DNA of 64,000 nucleotides from Marinifilum_A sediminis (GCA_947496465.1 CANMCX010000001.1:558001-622000); one strand, 5' to 3'. Positions 1 through 8,064 are shown, counted from the stretch's first letter. The notes: generated by a model not told the origin, from the sequence alone. Translations and numbers: made by a program.

Positions 1-1109
1 TGCTTGTAATTGTCGGTTTGATTATCGTAATACCTTGTAATCCCATTCTCATCGGTATATTCTCCGGCCGGATTGTACCTTCTATCTTCTACATCATCTG
101 GATCATCAGTATTTATATTTGGATTTCCCCACCAACTAATACCTGTTTTTTGATCACCTGAAATAACATTGAACTTCAACATACTTCTTTCCGTGTAGTA
201 AGTACCACTTGCAAAGAATGATTCATGATCAGAGAAAGCACGATCAACATATCCATCCGATTTCAATTTAGAATAACGAGCATCGAAACTGAACTTTCCA
301 TTAATCAGACCCGTTCCTGCCTTAAATGTATTTCGGAAAGTATTGAAGGATCCACCAACACTCTGAACCTCAGCATAAGGTTTGGTATTTACGGTTTCTG
401 TCTGGAAATTAATGGTAGCTCCAAAAGCAGCTGCTCCATTTGTTGAAGTTCCAACACCTCTCTGTATCTGAATGTTATCAACAGAAGAGGCGAAGTCAGG
501 CATATTCACCCAAAAAACACCTTGCGATTCAGAATCATTCAAAGGCACTCCATTAACAGTAACATTAATTCGTGAAGCATCTGTTCCTCGAATTCGAAGA
601 GCAGAATATCCCACTCCGTTTCCCGATTCCGATGACTCCACCAAAGATGGTGTTAAGCTTAATTGATATGGAATATCCTGTCCTGTATTTTGTTTTCTAA
701 CATCATCTCCTGACAAATTAGTAACAGCTACCGGAGCTTTATTTCCTGCTCTGGTTGCGGCAACAATCACTTCATCAGCCAGAATGGCAGAAGCACTTAA
801 TTCGAAGTTTACAACTTTCGATTCATTAAGCTTTACCGTTTTTTCCTGATCCTCAAAGCCTAAAAAGGAAACCACCAATTTATAGTTATCCTCTTTTAAA
901 TTATTGAACTGATACTCTCCATACGAGTTTGCTACAGTTCCTAAATAAGTTCCTTTAATTGCAATTGCTGCTCCCGGAAGTGAATTTCCGTTTTTATCGG
1001 TAATTTTCCCTGTAACTGATACTTGAGAAAATCCAATAAAACTTACAAATTGCAATACTAATAACGCACATACTCCGAAAAAAACAGAGTTCATTCTTCT
1101 TGTAAACAT
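1..1109 (-). CDS. TonB-dependent outer-membrane receptor, probable thiamine transporter (partial, 3' end outside window)
   Basis: About 369 N-terminal residues are present and the gene runs off the left edge. Reading the minus strand from ATG at 1109 gives a signal peptide (about residues 1-29, ending FIGFSQ), then a carboxypeptidase-regulatory-like domain (VTGKITDKNGNSLPGAAIA, about 32-115), then a TonB receptor plug (AVTNLSGDDVRKQNTGQDIP; LRIRGTDASRINVTVNGVPL; VDNIQIQRGVGTSTNG) and the start of the beta-barrel. Family knowledge: such receptors import scarce ligands across the outer membrane using TonB energy. The ligand is inferred: the gene lies directly behind a TPP riboswitch, as do the OMR1-type receptors proposed for thiamine uptake in this phylum. 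M6 (1094) is an alternative start. No pnuT or thiamine kinase is visible because the operon continues outside the window. Confidence 0.9.
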   Translation of the reverse strand, partial: MFTRRMNSVFFGVCALLVLQFVSFIGFSQVSVTGKITDKNGNSLPGAAIAIKGTYLGTVANSYGEYQFNNLKEDNYKLVVSFLGFEDQEKTVKLNESKVVNFELSASAILADEVIVAATRAGNKAPVAVTNLSGDDVRKQNTGQDIPYQLSLTPSLVESSESGNGVGYSALRIRGTDASRINVTVNGVPLNDSESQGVFWVNMPDFASSVDNIQIQRGVGTSTNGAAAFGATINFQTETVNTKPYAEVQSVGGSFNTFRNTFKAGTGLINGKFSFDARYSKLKSDGYVDRAFSDHESFFASGTYYTERSMLKFNVISGDQKTGISWWGNPNINTDDPDDVEDRRYNPAGEYTDENGITRYYDNQTDNYK

Positions 1110-1188
1110 CGTTTAAAAGTTAATAGGTTATAATAAATATTGCAATGAGGTATTGATAAGATCAGGGTGGCGAAGAGTTAATTCGCAA

Positions 1189-1292
1189 TTTTCCTACGCC
1201 GGCATTACCCGGATCAGGTTAAATATCAATAAAACTTAGCTTAGCATATTGATATAAGGGTATGATCTCAGCCTATATTCTGGCACCCCACT
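1189..1292 (-). promoter_or_regulatory. TPP riboswitch (THI element)
   Basis: Read on the minus strand, the region has the conserved THI-box pieces in order: GGGGTGCC (1289-1282), GGCTGAGATCATACCC (to about 1257), a variable hairpin whose arms TATCAATA and TATTGATA lie at 1224-1231 and 1247-1254, then AACCTGATCCGGGTAATGCC and GGCGTAGGAA (to about 1190). These are the pyrimidine- and pyrophosphate-sensor helices of the TPP aptamer. About 80 nt separate the aptamer from the receptor ATG at 1109. No terminator with a U-tract is obvious in that spacer, so control is more likely at translation initiation (inference). Confidence 0.95.
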
Positions 1293-1304
1293 GTGATTTC
1301 GCGT

Positions 1305-1335
1305 CAAAGGTAATTGGATTTTTAGCAAAAACAAA
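1305..1335 (-). promoter_or_regulatory. Bacteroidota-type promoter for the TPP riboswitch-receptor transcript
   Basis: On the minus strand TTTG (1335-1332) is followed after exactly 19 nt by TACCTTTG (1312-1305), which matches the phylum consensus TTTG-N19-TAnnTTTG. Transcription would begin a few bases before the riboswitch. The -33 TTTG lies in the U-tract of the upstream thioredoxin terminator, so terminator and promoter share bases. Confidence 0.65.
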
Positions 1336-1362
1336 AAAGCCGGCAAACTGCCGACTTTCTCT
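1333..1362 (-). terminator. Rho-independent terminator after the exported thioredoxin gene
   Basis: The plus strand reads GCCGGC-AAACT-GCCGAC flanked by A-runs. On the minus strand this is a 6-bp GC-rich stem (one G-U pair) followed by UUUUUU. It lies 24 bp past the stop codon at 1386. Confidence 0.75.
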
Positions 1363-1385
1363 AAAACCCAAACTATTACTATTAT

Positions 1386-1835
1386 CTATTTTAAAGATTC
1401 AGGTGGATTAACACCTAAAACATCTTTTATAGCTTTTACAAGAGTTTCTTTTGGCAATGCACCCTGTGCCATTGTTGGTTTTCCAGTTTTAGGAATAAAC
1501 AACAAACTAGGAATACTTTTAATTCCAAACGCCGCTGACACTTTAGGTGATTTATCGGTATCTACCTTGTAAATTTGAATGTCATCACCATATTCCTTCT
1601 GCAATTGCTTTAATACCGGGGCAATTCTCTTACATGGTCCGCACCAGGTTGCATAAAAATCAACGATTACTGGTTTGTCACCCTTAAAAGCCCATTCTTT
1701 ACCATTTTCGTAGTCAAACACAAGTTCTTTAAAACTAGAATCATTCAATTGAATTACATCATGATCAGAACTTGCCTGAGCAAATACATTTCCTGTAATT
1801 AACGCCACAAAAGCAATCAAAATCAACTTCTTCAT
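1386..1835 (-). CDS. Exported thioredoxin
   Basis: A 149-residue thioredoxin-fold protein. A signal peptide (residues 1-20, MKKLILIAFVALITGNVFAQ) precedes a full thioredoxin domain with the active site W64-C65-G66-P67-C68-K69 and the cis-proline segment SIPSLLFIP. The classic CGPC motif predicts thiol-disulfide exchange in the periplasm, for example reduction of disulfides during envelope protein folding or cytochrome maturation; the specific partner cannot be read from sequence. It lies 107 bp downstream of a closely related cytosolic paralogue (1943-2305), with which it shares unusual segments such as F-D-Y/F-E-N/Q (near the N-terminus), SIPSLLFIP and MAQGAL. The pair probably arose by tandem duplication followed by gain or loss of the signal peptide. 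Confidence 0.92.
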   Translation of the reverse strand: MKKLILIAFVALITGNVFAQASSDHDVIQLNDSSFKELVFDYENGKEWAFKGDKPVIVDFYATWCGPCKRIAPVLKQLQKEYGDDIQIYKVDTDKSPKVSAAFGIKSIPSLLFIPKTGKPTMAQGALPKETLVKAIKDVLGVNPPESLK

Positions 1836-1942
1836 ATTCTCAAAAATTACGGTAGGAATAAAATCTACCTTTTCATACTTCTCGTTATCGCCTTAAAGCT
1901 ACAAATGATTTAAATACTCATTTGTTAATAAAATCACAATTC

Positions 1943-2305
1943 TTATTTTTCCTTCACTCCCAAAACTTCGGAAAATGCCTGCTTAAATGAATCTTTTGAT
2001 AAGGCACCTTGAGCCATCTGTGGCTGACCATCTTGCGGAATAAACAATAAAGATGGAATACTCTGTATACCAAACATTGCAGATAATTCCTGCTCTTTTT
2101 CTGTATCTATTTTATAAATATTAAGAGAATCACCATATTCCGCTTTCAACTCTTCTAAAATAGGAGCAATGGTTTTGCATGGTCCACACCAATCAGCGTA
2201 AAAATCAACTAAACAGGGCTTGCTTCCTTCAAATTTCCAATCTTTATTCTGTTCAAAATCGAATACCTTTGCTTTAAAACTCTCTTTTGTTAAATGTTCT
2301 ACCAT
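1943..2305 (-). CDS. trxA: Cytosolic thioredoxin
   Basis: A 120-residue protein without signal peptide. The thioredoxin domain covers almost the whole chain, with active site W39-C40-G41-P42-C43-K44 and cis-proline motif SIPSLLFIP. It should act as a general protein-disulfide reductant recycled by thioredoxin reductase, which is not in the window. An extra cysteine, C31 (KPCLVDFYADWC), lies in the strand just before the active site, where thioredoxins usually have a hydrophobic residue; its role is unknown. The exported paralogue follows downstream on the same strand. A TAGATTTG -7-like box lies at 2343-2350. The symbol is assigned by family; the genome may hold other trxA copies. Confidence 0.9.
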   Translation of the reverse strand: MVEHLTKESFKAKVFDFEQNKDWKFEGSKPCLVDFYADWCGPCKTIAPILEELKAEYGDSLNIYKIDTEKEQELSAMFGIQSIPSLLFIPQDGQPQMAQGALSKDSFKQAFSEVLGVKEK

Positions 2306-2342
2306 AACGAATCACTAATTAATTTACATTTCTATGTATATA

Positions 2343-2350
2343 CAAATCTA
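2343..2350 (-). promoter_or_regulatory. -7 promoter box (TAnnTTTG) upstream of trxA
   Basis: The minus strand reads TAGATTTG, matching TAnnTTTG, 38 nt upstream of the ATG. No TTTG is found at the usual 19-nt spacing, so only half the promoter is supported. Confidence 0.35.
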
Positions 2351-2423
2351 TACATTTTTATTTGACAATTTGTATGCCAAAAGCAAATATTCATAGTTTT
2401 TTCAATATCAACTCAAATAATTG

Positions 2424-2431
2424 TAATTTTG
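2424..2431 (+). promoter_or_regulatory. -7 promoter box (TAnnTTTG) upstream of cca
   Basis: TAATTTTG matches the phylum -7 box and lies 83 nt upstream of the cca start. No good -33 TTTG is seen at the usual spacing. Confidence 0.3.
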
Positions 2432-2514
2432 TCAGCGAAAATACCCGTCGGTTTGTCATAAAAACCACTTAAGGGAATAATAACGCTCTGTTACGAGCAA
2501 TTGACAATTAAGAA

Positions 2515-3927
2515 GTGAAAGAACATTTAAAGCATCCTATATTCTCCATTATATCAGAAATAGTAAGTCAGGAAAACCTGGAAAGCTATGTGATTGGTGG
2601 ATTCGTGAGAGATATTTTTTTACAACGTGGATCAAAAGATATTGATGTAGTTGTAATTGGAAGTGGAATTGAATTGGCACAAAAAGTCGCCGCAAAAGCC
2701 GGAAAACCAAAAGTTTCTATTTTTAAAAATTTTGGTACCGCAATGCTCAAATTTAAAGATATTGAAGTTGAATTTGTGGGTGCCAGACGAGAATCGTATA
2801 ACCGCGATTCCAGAAATCCGATTGTTGAAGATGGTAGTTTGGAGGATGATCAAAAACGAAGAGATTTTACTATTAATGCTTTAGCTTTAAGCTTGCATAA
2901 AGATAATTTTGGTGAACTTCTTGATCCATTTGGAGGAATTGATGATCTGAATAATAAGATTATTAAAACACCAATGGATCCTATGATTACCTTTTCAGAT
3001 GATCCTTTGAGAATGATGCGTGCCATTCGTTTTGCAACTCAATTGAACTTCAAAATTTCTGATGAAACTTTTGAGGCAATCAAGAAAAACAGAGATCGAA
3101 TTCATATCATATCAAAGGAAAGAATTATTGAAGAGCTCAATAAAATTGTTCTTTCGGATAAACCTTCGATTGGATTTAAGTTACTTGAAGAGTGTGGCTT
3201 GTTAAAACTCATTTTTCCAGAGTTCCAGAAATTGAAAGGAAGAGAGACCAGAAATGGTATTAGCCATAAAGATAATTTTTATCACACATTGGAAGTATTG
3301 GATCAGTTGGTTCCCTTTTCAGACAATTTATGGTTGAGATGGTCGGCATTACTGCATGATATTGCCAAACCCAATACTAAAAAATTTGTAAAAGGAATTG
3401 GATGGACTTTTCATGCGCACAATTTTGTAGGTGAAAAAATGATCCCTAGAATCTTTAAAAACATGAAGTTGCCATTGAATGAAAAAATGAAATACGTTCA
3501 AAAAATGGTATTGCTTCACATGAGACCAATTGTGCTGGCTCAAGAAGTTGTTACAGATTCTGCTATTCGTCGACTACTTTTCGATGCCGGAGATGATATC
3601 GAAGATTTAATGAAACTTTGCGAAGCCGATATCACTTCAAAAAATGAAGAAAAAGTAAAACGATTCCTTGAAAATTTCCAATTGGTACGCCGAAAATTAA
3701 AAGAGGTAGAAGAGAAAGATGCTGTTCGTAATTTTCAACCTCCTATCGATGGGCAGGAAATTATCGACACTTTTAACTTATCTCCCTGCAAAATGATTGG
3801 AGACATTAAAGTAGCAATTAAAGATGCTATTTTAGATGGAATTATACCAAATGAGCGGGAAGCAGCATTTCAATACATGCTTGAAAAAGGAAAAGAGATG
3901 GGACTTGAACCTATCAACAAAAAATAA
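2515..3927 (+). CDS. cca: CCA tRNA nucleotidyltransferase with HD domain
   Basis: A 470-residue class II CCA-adding enzyme that builds or repairs the 3' CCA end of tRNAs. The nucleotidyltransferase head shows GGFVRD (about 28-33), the catalytic KDIDVVV, and RRDFTINALAL; the neck has DDPLRMMRAIRFATQLNF and the RI-rich helix. The C-terminal half carries an HD phosphohydrolase-type domain (LLHDIAKP, about residue 281), as in many bacterial Cca proteins, where it can add 2'-phosphatase or phosphodiesterase activity. The start codon is GTG at 2515: an in-frame TAA lies 6 nt upstream at 2509, and the next ATG lies inside the catalytic domain. The tRNA-Val gene in this window does not encode CCA, so the enzyme is needed for synthesis and not only repair. 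A strong terminator follows at 3937-3962. Confidence 0.95.
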   Translation: MKEHLKHPIFSIISEIVSQENLESYVIGGFVRDIFLQRGSKDIDVVVIGSGIELAQKVAAKAGKPKVSIFKNFGTAMLKFKDIEVEFVGARRESYNRDSRNPIVEDGSLEDDQKRRDFTINALALSLHKDNFGELLDPFGGIDDLNNKIIKTPMDPMITFSDDPLRMMRAIRFATQLNFKISDETFEAIKKNRDRIHIISKERIIEELNKIVLSDKPSIGFKLLEECGLLKLIFPEFQKLKGRETRNGISHKDNFYHTLEVLDQLVPFSDNLWLRWSALLHDIAKPNTKKFVKGIGWTFHAHNFVGEKMIPRIFKNMKLPLNEKMKYVQKMVLLHMRPIVLAQEVVTDSAIRRLLFDAGDDIEDLMKLCEADITSKNEEKVKRFLENFQLVRRKLKEVEEKDAVRNFQPPIDGQEIIDTFNLSPCKMIGDIKVAIKDAILDGIIPNEREAAFQYMLEKGKEMGLEPINKK

Positions 3928-3936
3928 AAAAATCAG

Positions 3937-3962
3937 CTCGGGAATCATCCCGAGTTTTTTTT
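3937..3962 (+). terminator. Rho-independent terminator after cca
   Basis: CTCGGG-AATCAT-CCCGAG (arms 3937-3942 and 3949-3954) followed by eight T residues. It lies 9 bp past the cca stop codon. Confidence 0.93.
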
Positions 3963-4017
3963 GCTGTTATACAACCTTTGCATGCTAAACAGCAGATATC
4001 GTGTTCTGCATAATATT

Positions 4018-4025
4018 TACTTTTG
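4018..4025 (+). promoter_or_regulatory. -7 promoter box (TAnnTTTG) upstream of the hydrogenase gene
   Basis: TACTTTTG matches the -7 consensus and lies 40 nt before the ATG at 4066. The gene follows a terminator and so needs its own promoter. No TTTG occurs at the usual spacing. Confidence 0.4.
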
Positions 4026-4065
4026 CCGCCTGAAACAGCAAGCTAACTATTTAAAATAATACTAA

Positions 4066-5520
4066 ATGGCCTACGTAGACAATACGATGATTATCAGAAG
4101 AGATTTGCTATCAAAAATGGCAGAGCTTTTTAACGAAGGAAATTTTACTGAGGGACTTGATCGCATTCCGCTGGAAATGGCTCCAAGAAGAAAACCTGAT
4201 TCTGATCGTTGTTGTATTTTTAAAGAAAGAGTTATTATCAAAGAAAAATTAATCCCTCTTTTAGGATTTGAATTAGAAGATGACCGAGATGAATTAAAAA
4301 CACTTGCATCATACGCTGAAGAAGCACTTGAAAGAAAAAATCCTATCGACAAAATACTAACCGTTGTTGATGAAGCTTGTACTTCCTGTGTAAAAAATTC
4401 CTACATCGTAACCAACCTGTGTAAAGGTTGTGTTGCTCATCCGTGTATGATGAACTGTCCTAAGCAATCCATAAGCTGGAATGCAAATGGGCAAGCTCAA
4501 ATTGATCCAAAAACTTGTATCAATTGCGGTATTTGTATGAATGTTTGTCCTTATCACTCTATTATATTCATGCCAGTTCCTTGCGAAAACGCATGCCCTG
4601 TCGGTGCAATTTCAAAAGATGAATATGGTATTGAACAAATTAATGAAGACAAATGCATCGACTGTGGTAAATGTATCACAGCCTGTCCTTTCGGATCTAT
4701 CATGGAGAATTCTCAGATTGTTGATGTGATGAAATCCATTAAAGATGAAAATACTGAAGCTATAGCAATTGTTGCTCCTGCGGTAATTGGTCAATTTAAA
4801 TCAACAACCGATACCGTTTTAGGAGCTATAAAACAACTTGGATTCAATGATGTTCTAGAAGTAGCTAAAGGTGCAAATGTAACTACGGTAAACGAAGCTG
4901 ATGAATTGTTGGAGCGATTGGAAGATAAAGCTCCATTCATGACCACATCATGCTGTCCTGCATACGTTTCGGCTGTAGAAAAACACGTTCCTGAAATCCA
5001 GAAGTATGTTTCGGAAACAAAAAGTCCGATGTACTATGCTGCCGAAATTGCAAAGAAACAATATCCAAATGCCAAGATTATATTTATCGGACCTTGCATA
5101 GCCAAACGTCGCGAAGGAATGAAAGATCCAAATGTAGACTACGTAATGACTTTTGAAGAGCTTTCAGCACTGTTTAATGGATGGAATATCGAAATCAGTA
5201 AAGAAATCCCTCTAACCTTAGATAAAAGCATTTTAAACCATGGTAGAGCTTATGCAGCCAGTGGTGGTGTTGCCAAATCGGTACTTGAGGTTAAACCCTA
5301 TGTAAATATCAAACCAGTTATTGTAAATGGTTTGGATAAAAAGAAAATTAAAATGCTGAAAGCATTTGGTAAAACAGGAAAAACCAGCGGTAATTTTGTT
5401 GAAGTAATGGCTTGCGAAGGTGGTTGTATTGCCGGACCAAGTTCTAACTTCGATCCTAAAACCGGAAGTAAACTTTACGAAAAAAATCTGGCAGCTCTTA
5501 TAGAAAGCCTTGAAGATTAA
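4066..5520 (+). CDS. Stand-alone [FeFe] hydrogenase, Group B type
   Basis: A 484-residue iron-sulfur protein. Residues 105-210 carry cysteine clusters: C105-x2-C108, C119-x2-C122-x4-C127-x3-C131, then two ferredoxin-type motifs starting at C151 (CINCGICMNVCP) and C197 (CIDCGKCITACP), with an extra PCENACP segment between. The H-cluster domain (about 235-484) keeps all four cluster cysteines: L1 TSCCPAY (294-300), L2 GPCIAKRRE (342-350) and L3 EVMACEGGC (446-454). Known: Group A enzymes have TSCCPxW and end L3 with GGGQP; this protein has tyrosine and GPSS, as in the poorly characterised Group B of fermentative anaerobes. It should exchange electrons with ferredoxin to make or oxidise H2. No HydE, HydF, HydG or partner subunit is nearby, so maturation must come from elsewhere in the genome. 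Confidence 0.88.
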   Translation: MAYVDNTMIIRRDLLSKMAELFNEGNFTEGLDRIPLEMAPRRKPDSDRCCIFKERVIIKEKLIPLLGFELEDDRDELKTLASYAEEALERKNPIDKILTVVDEACTSCVKNSYIVTNLCKGCVAHPCMMNCPKQSISWNANGQAQIDPKTCINCGICMNVCPYHSIIFMPVPCENACPVGAISKDEYGIEQINEDKCIDCGKCITACPFGSIMENSQIVDVMKSIKDENTEAIAIVAPAVIGQFKSTTDTVLGAIKQLGFNDVLEVAKGANVTTVNEADELLERLEDKAPFMTTSCCPAYVSAVEKHVPEIQKYVSETKSPMYYAAEIAKKQYPNAKIIFIGPCIAKRREGMKDPNVDYVMTFEELSALFNGWNIEISKEIPLTLDKSILNHGRAYAASGGVAKSVLEVKPYVNIKPVIVNGLDKKKIKMLKAFGKTGKTSGNFVEVMACEGGCIAGPSSNFDPKTGSKLYEKNLAALIESLED

Positions 5521-5536
5521 ATATACTTGAAAGATG

Positions 5537-5566
5537 GCGGTAATATTACATTACCGCTATTTTTTT
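5537..5566. terminator. Terminator between convergent hydrogenase and EEP genes
   Basis: GCGGTAAT-ATTAC-ATTACCGC stem (5537-5544 and 5550-5557) followed by TATTTTTTTT on the plus strand. It ends the hydrogenase transcript; the stem may also stop transcription from the convergent gene, but the minus-side U-tract is weak. Confidence 0.85.
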
Positions 5567-6615
5567 TACTTCCTCCATAAATCAAGCACTATGGGTAAGT
5601 GGTCACTAAAACCACCATGATATTTATAGCCTAAAAATGTTCTCAACGGCTTTGTCCCAAAATGTGTTTCATCGGTTTCCAGTAAAAAATCAGGTGCGAA
5701 AATACTCATTGCATCCGTTTTACAATACAATATTCCTCGTTTATTAAGAAGAGCACCCGAAACAATAAATTGATCTAGCATTCCCCATTTTCCTTGATAT
5801 TTATAACTTCCTATACTTCCACTATTCACAAAAGATTCCGCTAAATTGTATAAGTTATTATCCGAAATCTCATCAATTGGAGATCTTGCATTCAATATAC
5901 TCTTAAGAGATTCATTATCTGGATGATCATTAAAATCTCCCATAATCAAGATTTTTGCCGAAGTATCATCCAACAGTATCGCATCTATAGTGGTTTTTAA
6001 TAATGTAGCTGCTGATATTCTTTTGTTTTCAGATTCCAATTGACCTCCCCACCTCGATGGCCAATGATTCACAAATAAATGGATCGTATCAGAGGTGTGC
6101 AATTTTCCCTTAACGTATAAAATTTCTCTTGTTGTCGAGACGTTCTCTCCCTTATACTTCAATTGTAAGAAGTTGGTATCTAAAGGTTGAAATACTTCCG
6201 ATTGATATACTAATGCAACGTCAATACCTCTTCGATCGGGTGATTCGCGATGAATGATTTGATAGTTGATTTTATTCAAATGCCCTATTTTGAATATTCC
6301 ATCCAAGACAAAACGATTCTCAATTTCGCAAAGTCCTATGATATCCGGAAACTCCCATCCACCAGCGGCTAGAATTACTTTGGATATTTTATTTGTCTTT
6401 TGCTTGTACTTATCCCAGTTCCAGTGTCGTTCTCCTTCCGGTAAAAATTCATTATCAAGCGTTAAACTATCATCAAAGCAATCAAAACAATTTTCAACAT
6501 TGTAAAAAATCACTCTTACATCACCACGCTTATCCTCCTCCTTACCATCAATAACTGATTGGGAAAGTGCGATTTGACAACTTGTAATTAGAAATAGTAG
6601 GGCATAAATTTTCAT
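5566..6615 (-). CDS. Secreted endonuclease/exonuclease/phosphatase (EEP) family protein
   Basis: About 349 residues with an N-terminal signal peptide (MKIYALLFLITSCQIALSQ). The DNase I-like EEP fold is shown by its ordered metal and catalytic motifs: FYNVENCFD (Asn), GLCEIEN (metal-binding Glu), VNHWPSRWGG (catalytic His region), ILIMGDFND (Asp and Asn) and the terminal FSDHLPIV (Asp-His pair). The likely activity is phosphodiester cleavage in the periplasm or outside the cell; nucleic acid and sugar- or lipid-phosphate substrates cannot be told apart by motif. The ATG at 6615 shares one base with the TGA of the upstream lipoprotein gene (TGATG), which suggests translational coupling; a GTG at 6618 is a less likely start. 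The coupling suggests the two exported proteins work together, perhaps in extracellular nucleotide or phosphate scavenging (inference). Confidence 0.85.
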   Translation of the reverse strand: MKIYALLFLITSCQIALSQSVIDGKEEDKRGDVRVIFYNVENCFDCFDDSLTLDNEFLPEGERHWNWDKYKQKTNKISKVILAAGGWEFPDIIGLCEIENRFVLDGIFKIGHLNKINYQIIHRESPDRRGIDVALVYQSEVFQPLDTNFLQLKYKGENVSTTREILYVKGKLHTSDTIHLFVNHWPSRWGGQLESENKRISAATLLKTTIDAILLDDTSAKILIMGDFNDHPDNESLKSILNARSPIDEISDNNLYNLAESFVNSGSIGSYKYQGKWGMLDQFIVSGALLNKRGILYCKTDAMSIFAPDFLLETDETHFGTKPLRTFLGYKYHGGFSDHLPIVLDLWRK

Positions 6616-7979
6616 CACTCATTTGCTTGTAAATACTCGAAGGCACCAATATCAGGAGCAGCATCACTGTTTCTGTTTACTCCATTTTTATCGATTGGAT
6701 AAAGTAATCCAATTGCAATTTTTCCATTGTTTATACCAGGTGAATCAGCATCCAAGTTGAAATCATTATTTTCAGAATCAATAAACAAAGGATTCTCATT
6801 AAGTAAACAGTTTGTTAATGAAGATGCATATTCGCTTGCTTGCGCATCTGACAACCTCAAAATACAATTATCAATTTCTATATTTGAAATGTTCTGCATA
6901 CTCAATTCATTACTATGCGATCCCCATATAATATTATTCCCAATGTTGCATGAACCACCTTCTGCTAAATCTAAATTTACTACATTATCAACACGAACTC
7001 CATAAATCCATGCATTAAACATACTTGATTGATAGACTTCTACTTTGCTTTGACCTTCTACATTTAAGCACTCCTCACCACAATTTGATACAACTAAATC
7101 ATGCATCAAAGCATCAACATTGTTTAGTGAAATTCCTTTTTGACTAAAATTACGAATCGTTCCAAAGCTTAAAGTCAACGAATTCTCCTGATTTTTATCG
7201 CCTGAAAAATTCAATCCATTCATTCCATCTTCAATGGTAAAGTACTGCAATGAATTGTTTAAACTACTTTCAGAAAAATACAATCCATCCCATTGTGCAG
7301 GAACATTATCATACAATTCTTCGAATCTTGAACTCCCGAAATAAACAGGATTTTCAGATGTACCATTTACTGTTAGTTGACCATTAATTTTAAGACTACC
7401 ACTTTTGCGAAAATATACCGATACTCCTTCATGAATAGTTAATGAAACATTTTCGGCAACAGAAATAGCATTCTTGATTAAATAGGGCTTATTTCCCAAC
7501 CAATCTTGAGAACTGACTACATCCGTATCAACTACAGTTACATCTTGTGCATATGTCTCTAAAATGACTCCCTGGAGATTTTCATTTATCTCACAAACTA
7601 AAATGTCTTCCAATTTCTTTGCTTCATCTATACCTGTTGGCTGTAAATCAACCTCAACAAATACATAAAGACTATCATTCGCATTAATTTCGATATCGGT
7701 ATACTGAACAGAAGGCTCACCATTCACATTTAATCGATAAGGAGAATTATCATTGTATAGAAAAATTCTGGAAAGTTTAGCTTTTGATGAAGACTTGTTG
7801 TAAATCTTTAGCTGTTTTGTAGTAGATCCAAATCCAGTTAATAGTGTATCAAAGGCAACAGTATCTGTTGAAAAAGAAAGTCTAAAATCAGGATTAATAT
7901 TGTAATCATCATCCTTATCGCAGGAAATGATAATAAGAGTAAGTAAAACTGCGGTTACAATAAAACCTATTTTCTTCAT
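6615..7979 (-). CDS. Lipoprotein with predicted parallel beta-helix
   Basis: A 454-residue lipoprotein. The lipobox IIISC puts the lipidated cysteine at residue 20, followed by DKDDD. An acidic stretch right after the cysteine resembles the lipoprotein export signal known in Bacteroidota, so surface exposure is likely (inference). Residues 25-150 look like an immunoglobulin-like or choice-of-anchor region. Residues about 165-400 contain short repeating beta-strand units (for example INGQLTVNGTSENPVYFGSS and LQYFTIEDGMNGLNFSG), typical of right-handed beta-helices that bind or cleave polysaccharides. The C-terminus, NSDAAPDIGAFEY, matches the tail of choice-of-anchor Q type beta-helix proteins. 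No catalytic motif is evident, so a binding role is as likely as an enzymatic one. The stop codon overlaps the start of the EEP gene. Confidence 0.8.
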   Translation of the reverse strand: MKKIGFIVTAVLLTLIIISCDKDDDYNINPDFRLSFSTDTVAFDTLLTGFGSTTKQLKIYNKSSSKAKLSRIFLYNDNSPYRLNVNGEPSVQYTDIEINANDSLYVFVEVDLQPTGIDEAKKLEDILVCEINENLQGVILETYAQDVTVVDTDVVSSQDWLGNKPYLIKNAISVAENVSLTIHEGVSVYFRKSGSLKINGQLTVNGTSENPVYFGSSRFEELYDNVPAQWDGLYFSESSLNNSLQYFTIEDGMNGLNFSGDKNQENSLTLSFGTIRNFSQKGISLNNVDALMHDLVVSNCGEECLNVEGQSKVEVYQSSMFNAWIYGVRVDNVVNLDLAEGGSCNIGNNIIWGSHSNELSMQNISNIEIDNCILRLSDAQASEYASSLTNCLLNENPLFIDSENNDFNLDADSPGINNGKIAIGLLYPIDKNGVNRNSDAAPDIGAFEYLQANE

Positions 7980-8007
7980 ACTTTAGAAATTTAACAAATT
8001 TGAAGAT

Positions 8008-8040
8008 AAAAAAAATCCGGTATTTATGTATTATACCGGA
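8008..8040 (-). terminator. Terminator after the porP-like gene
   Basis: TCCGGTA (8016-8022) and TACCGGA (8034-8040) form the stem; on the minus strand it is followed by eight U residues (8015-8008). It separates the adhesin-porP pair from the lipoprotein-EEP pair. Confidence 0.88.
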
Positions 8041-8064
8041 CTTTAATTTAACAACTAAATATTT

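Noticed and set aside
225..666. Two plus-strand open frames of 73 and 64 codons
   Set aside because: Antisense to the TonB receptor coding sequence, which reads through without interruption and has plug-domain motifs.
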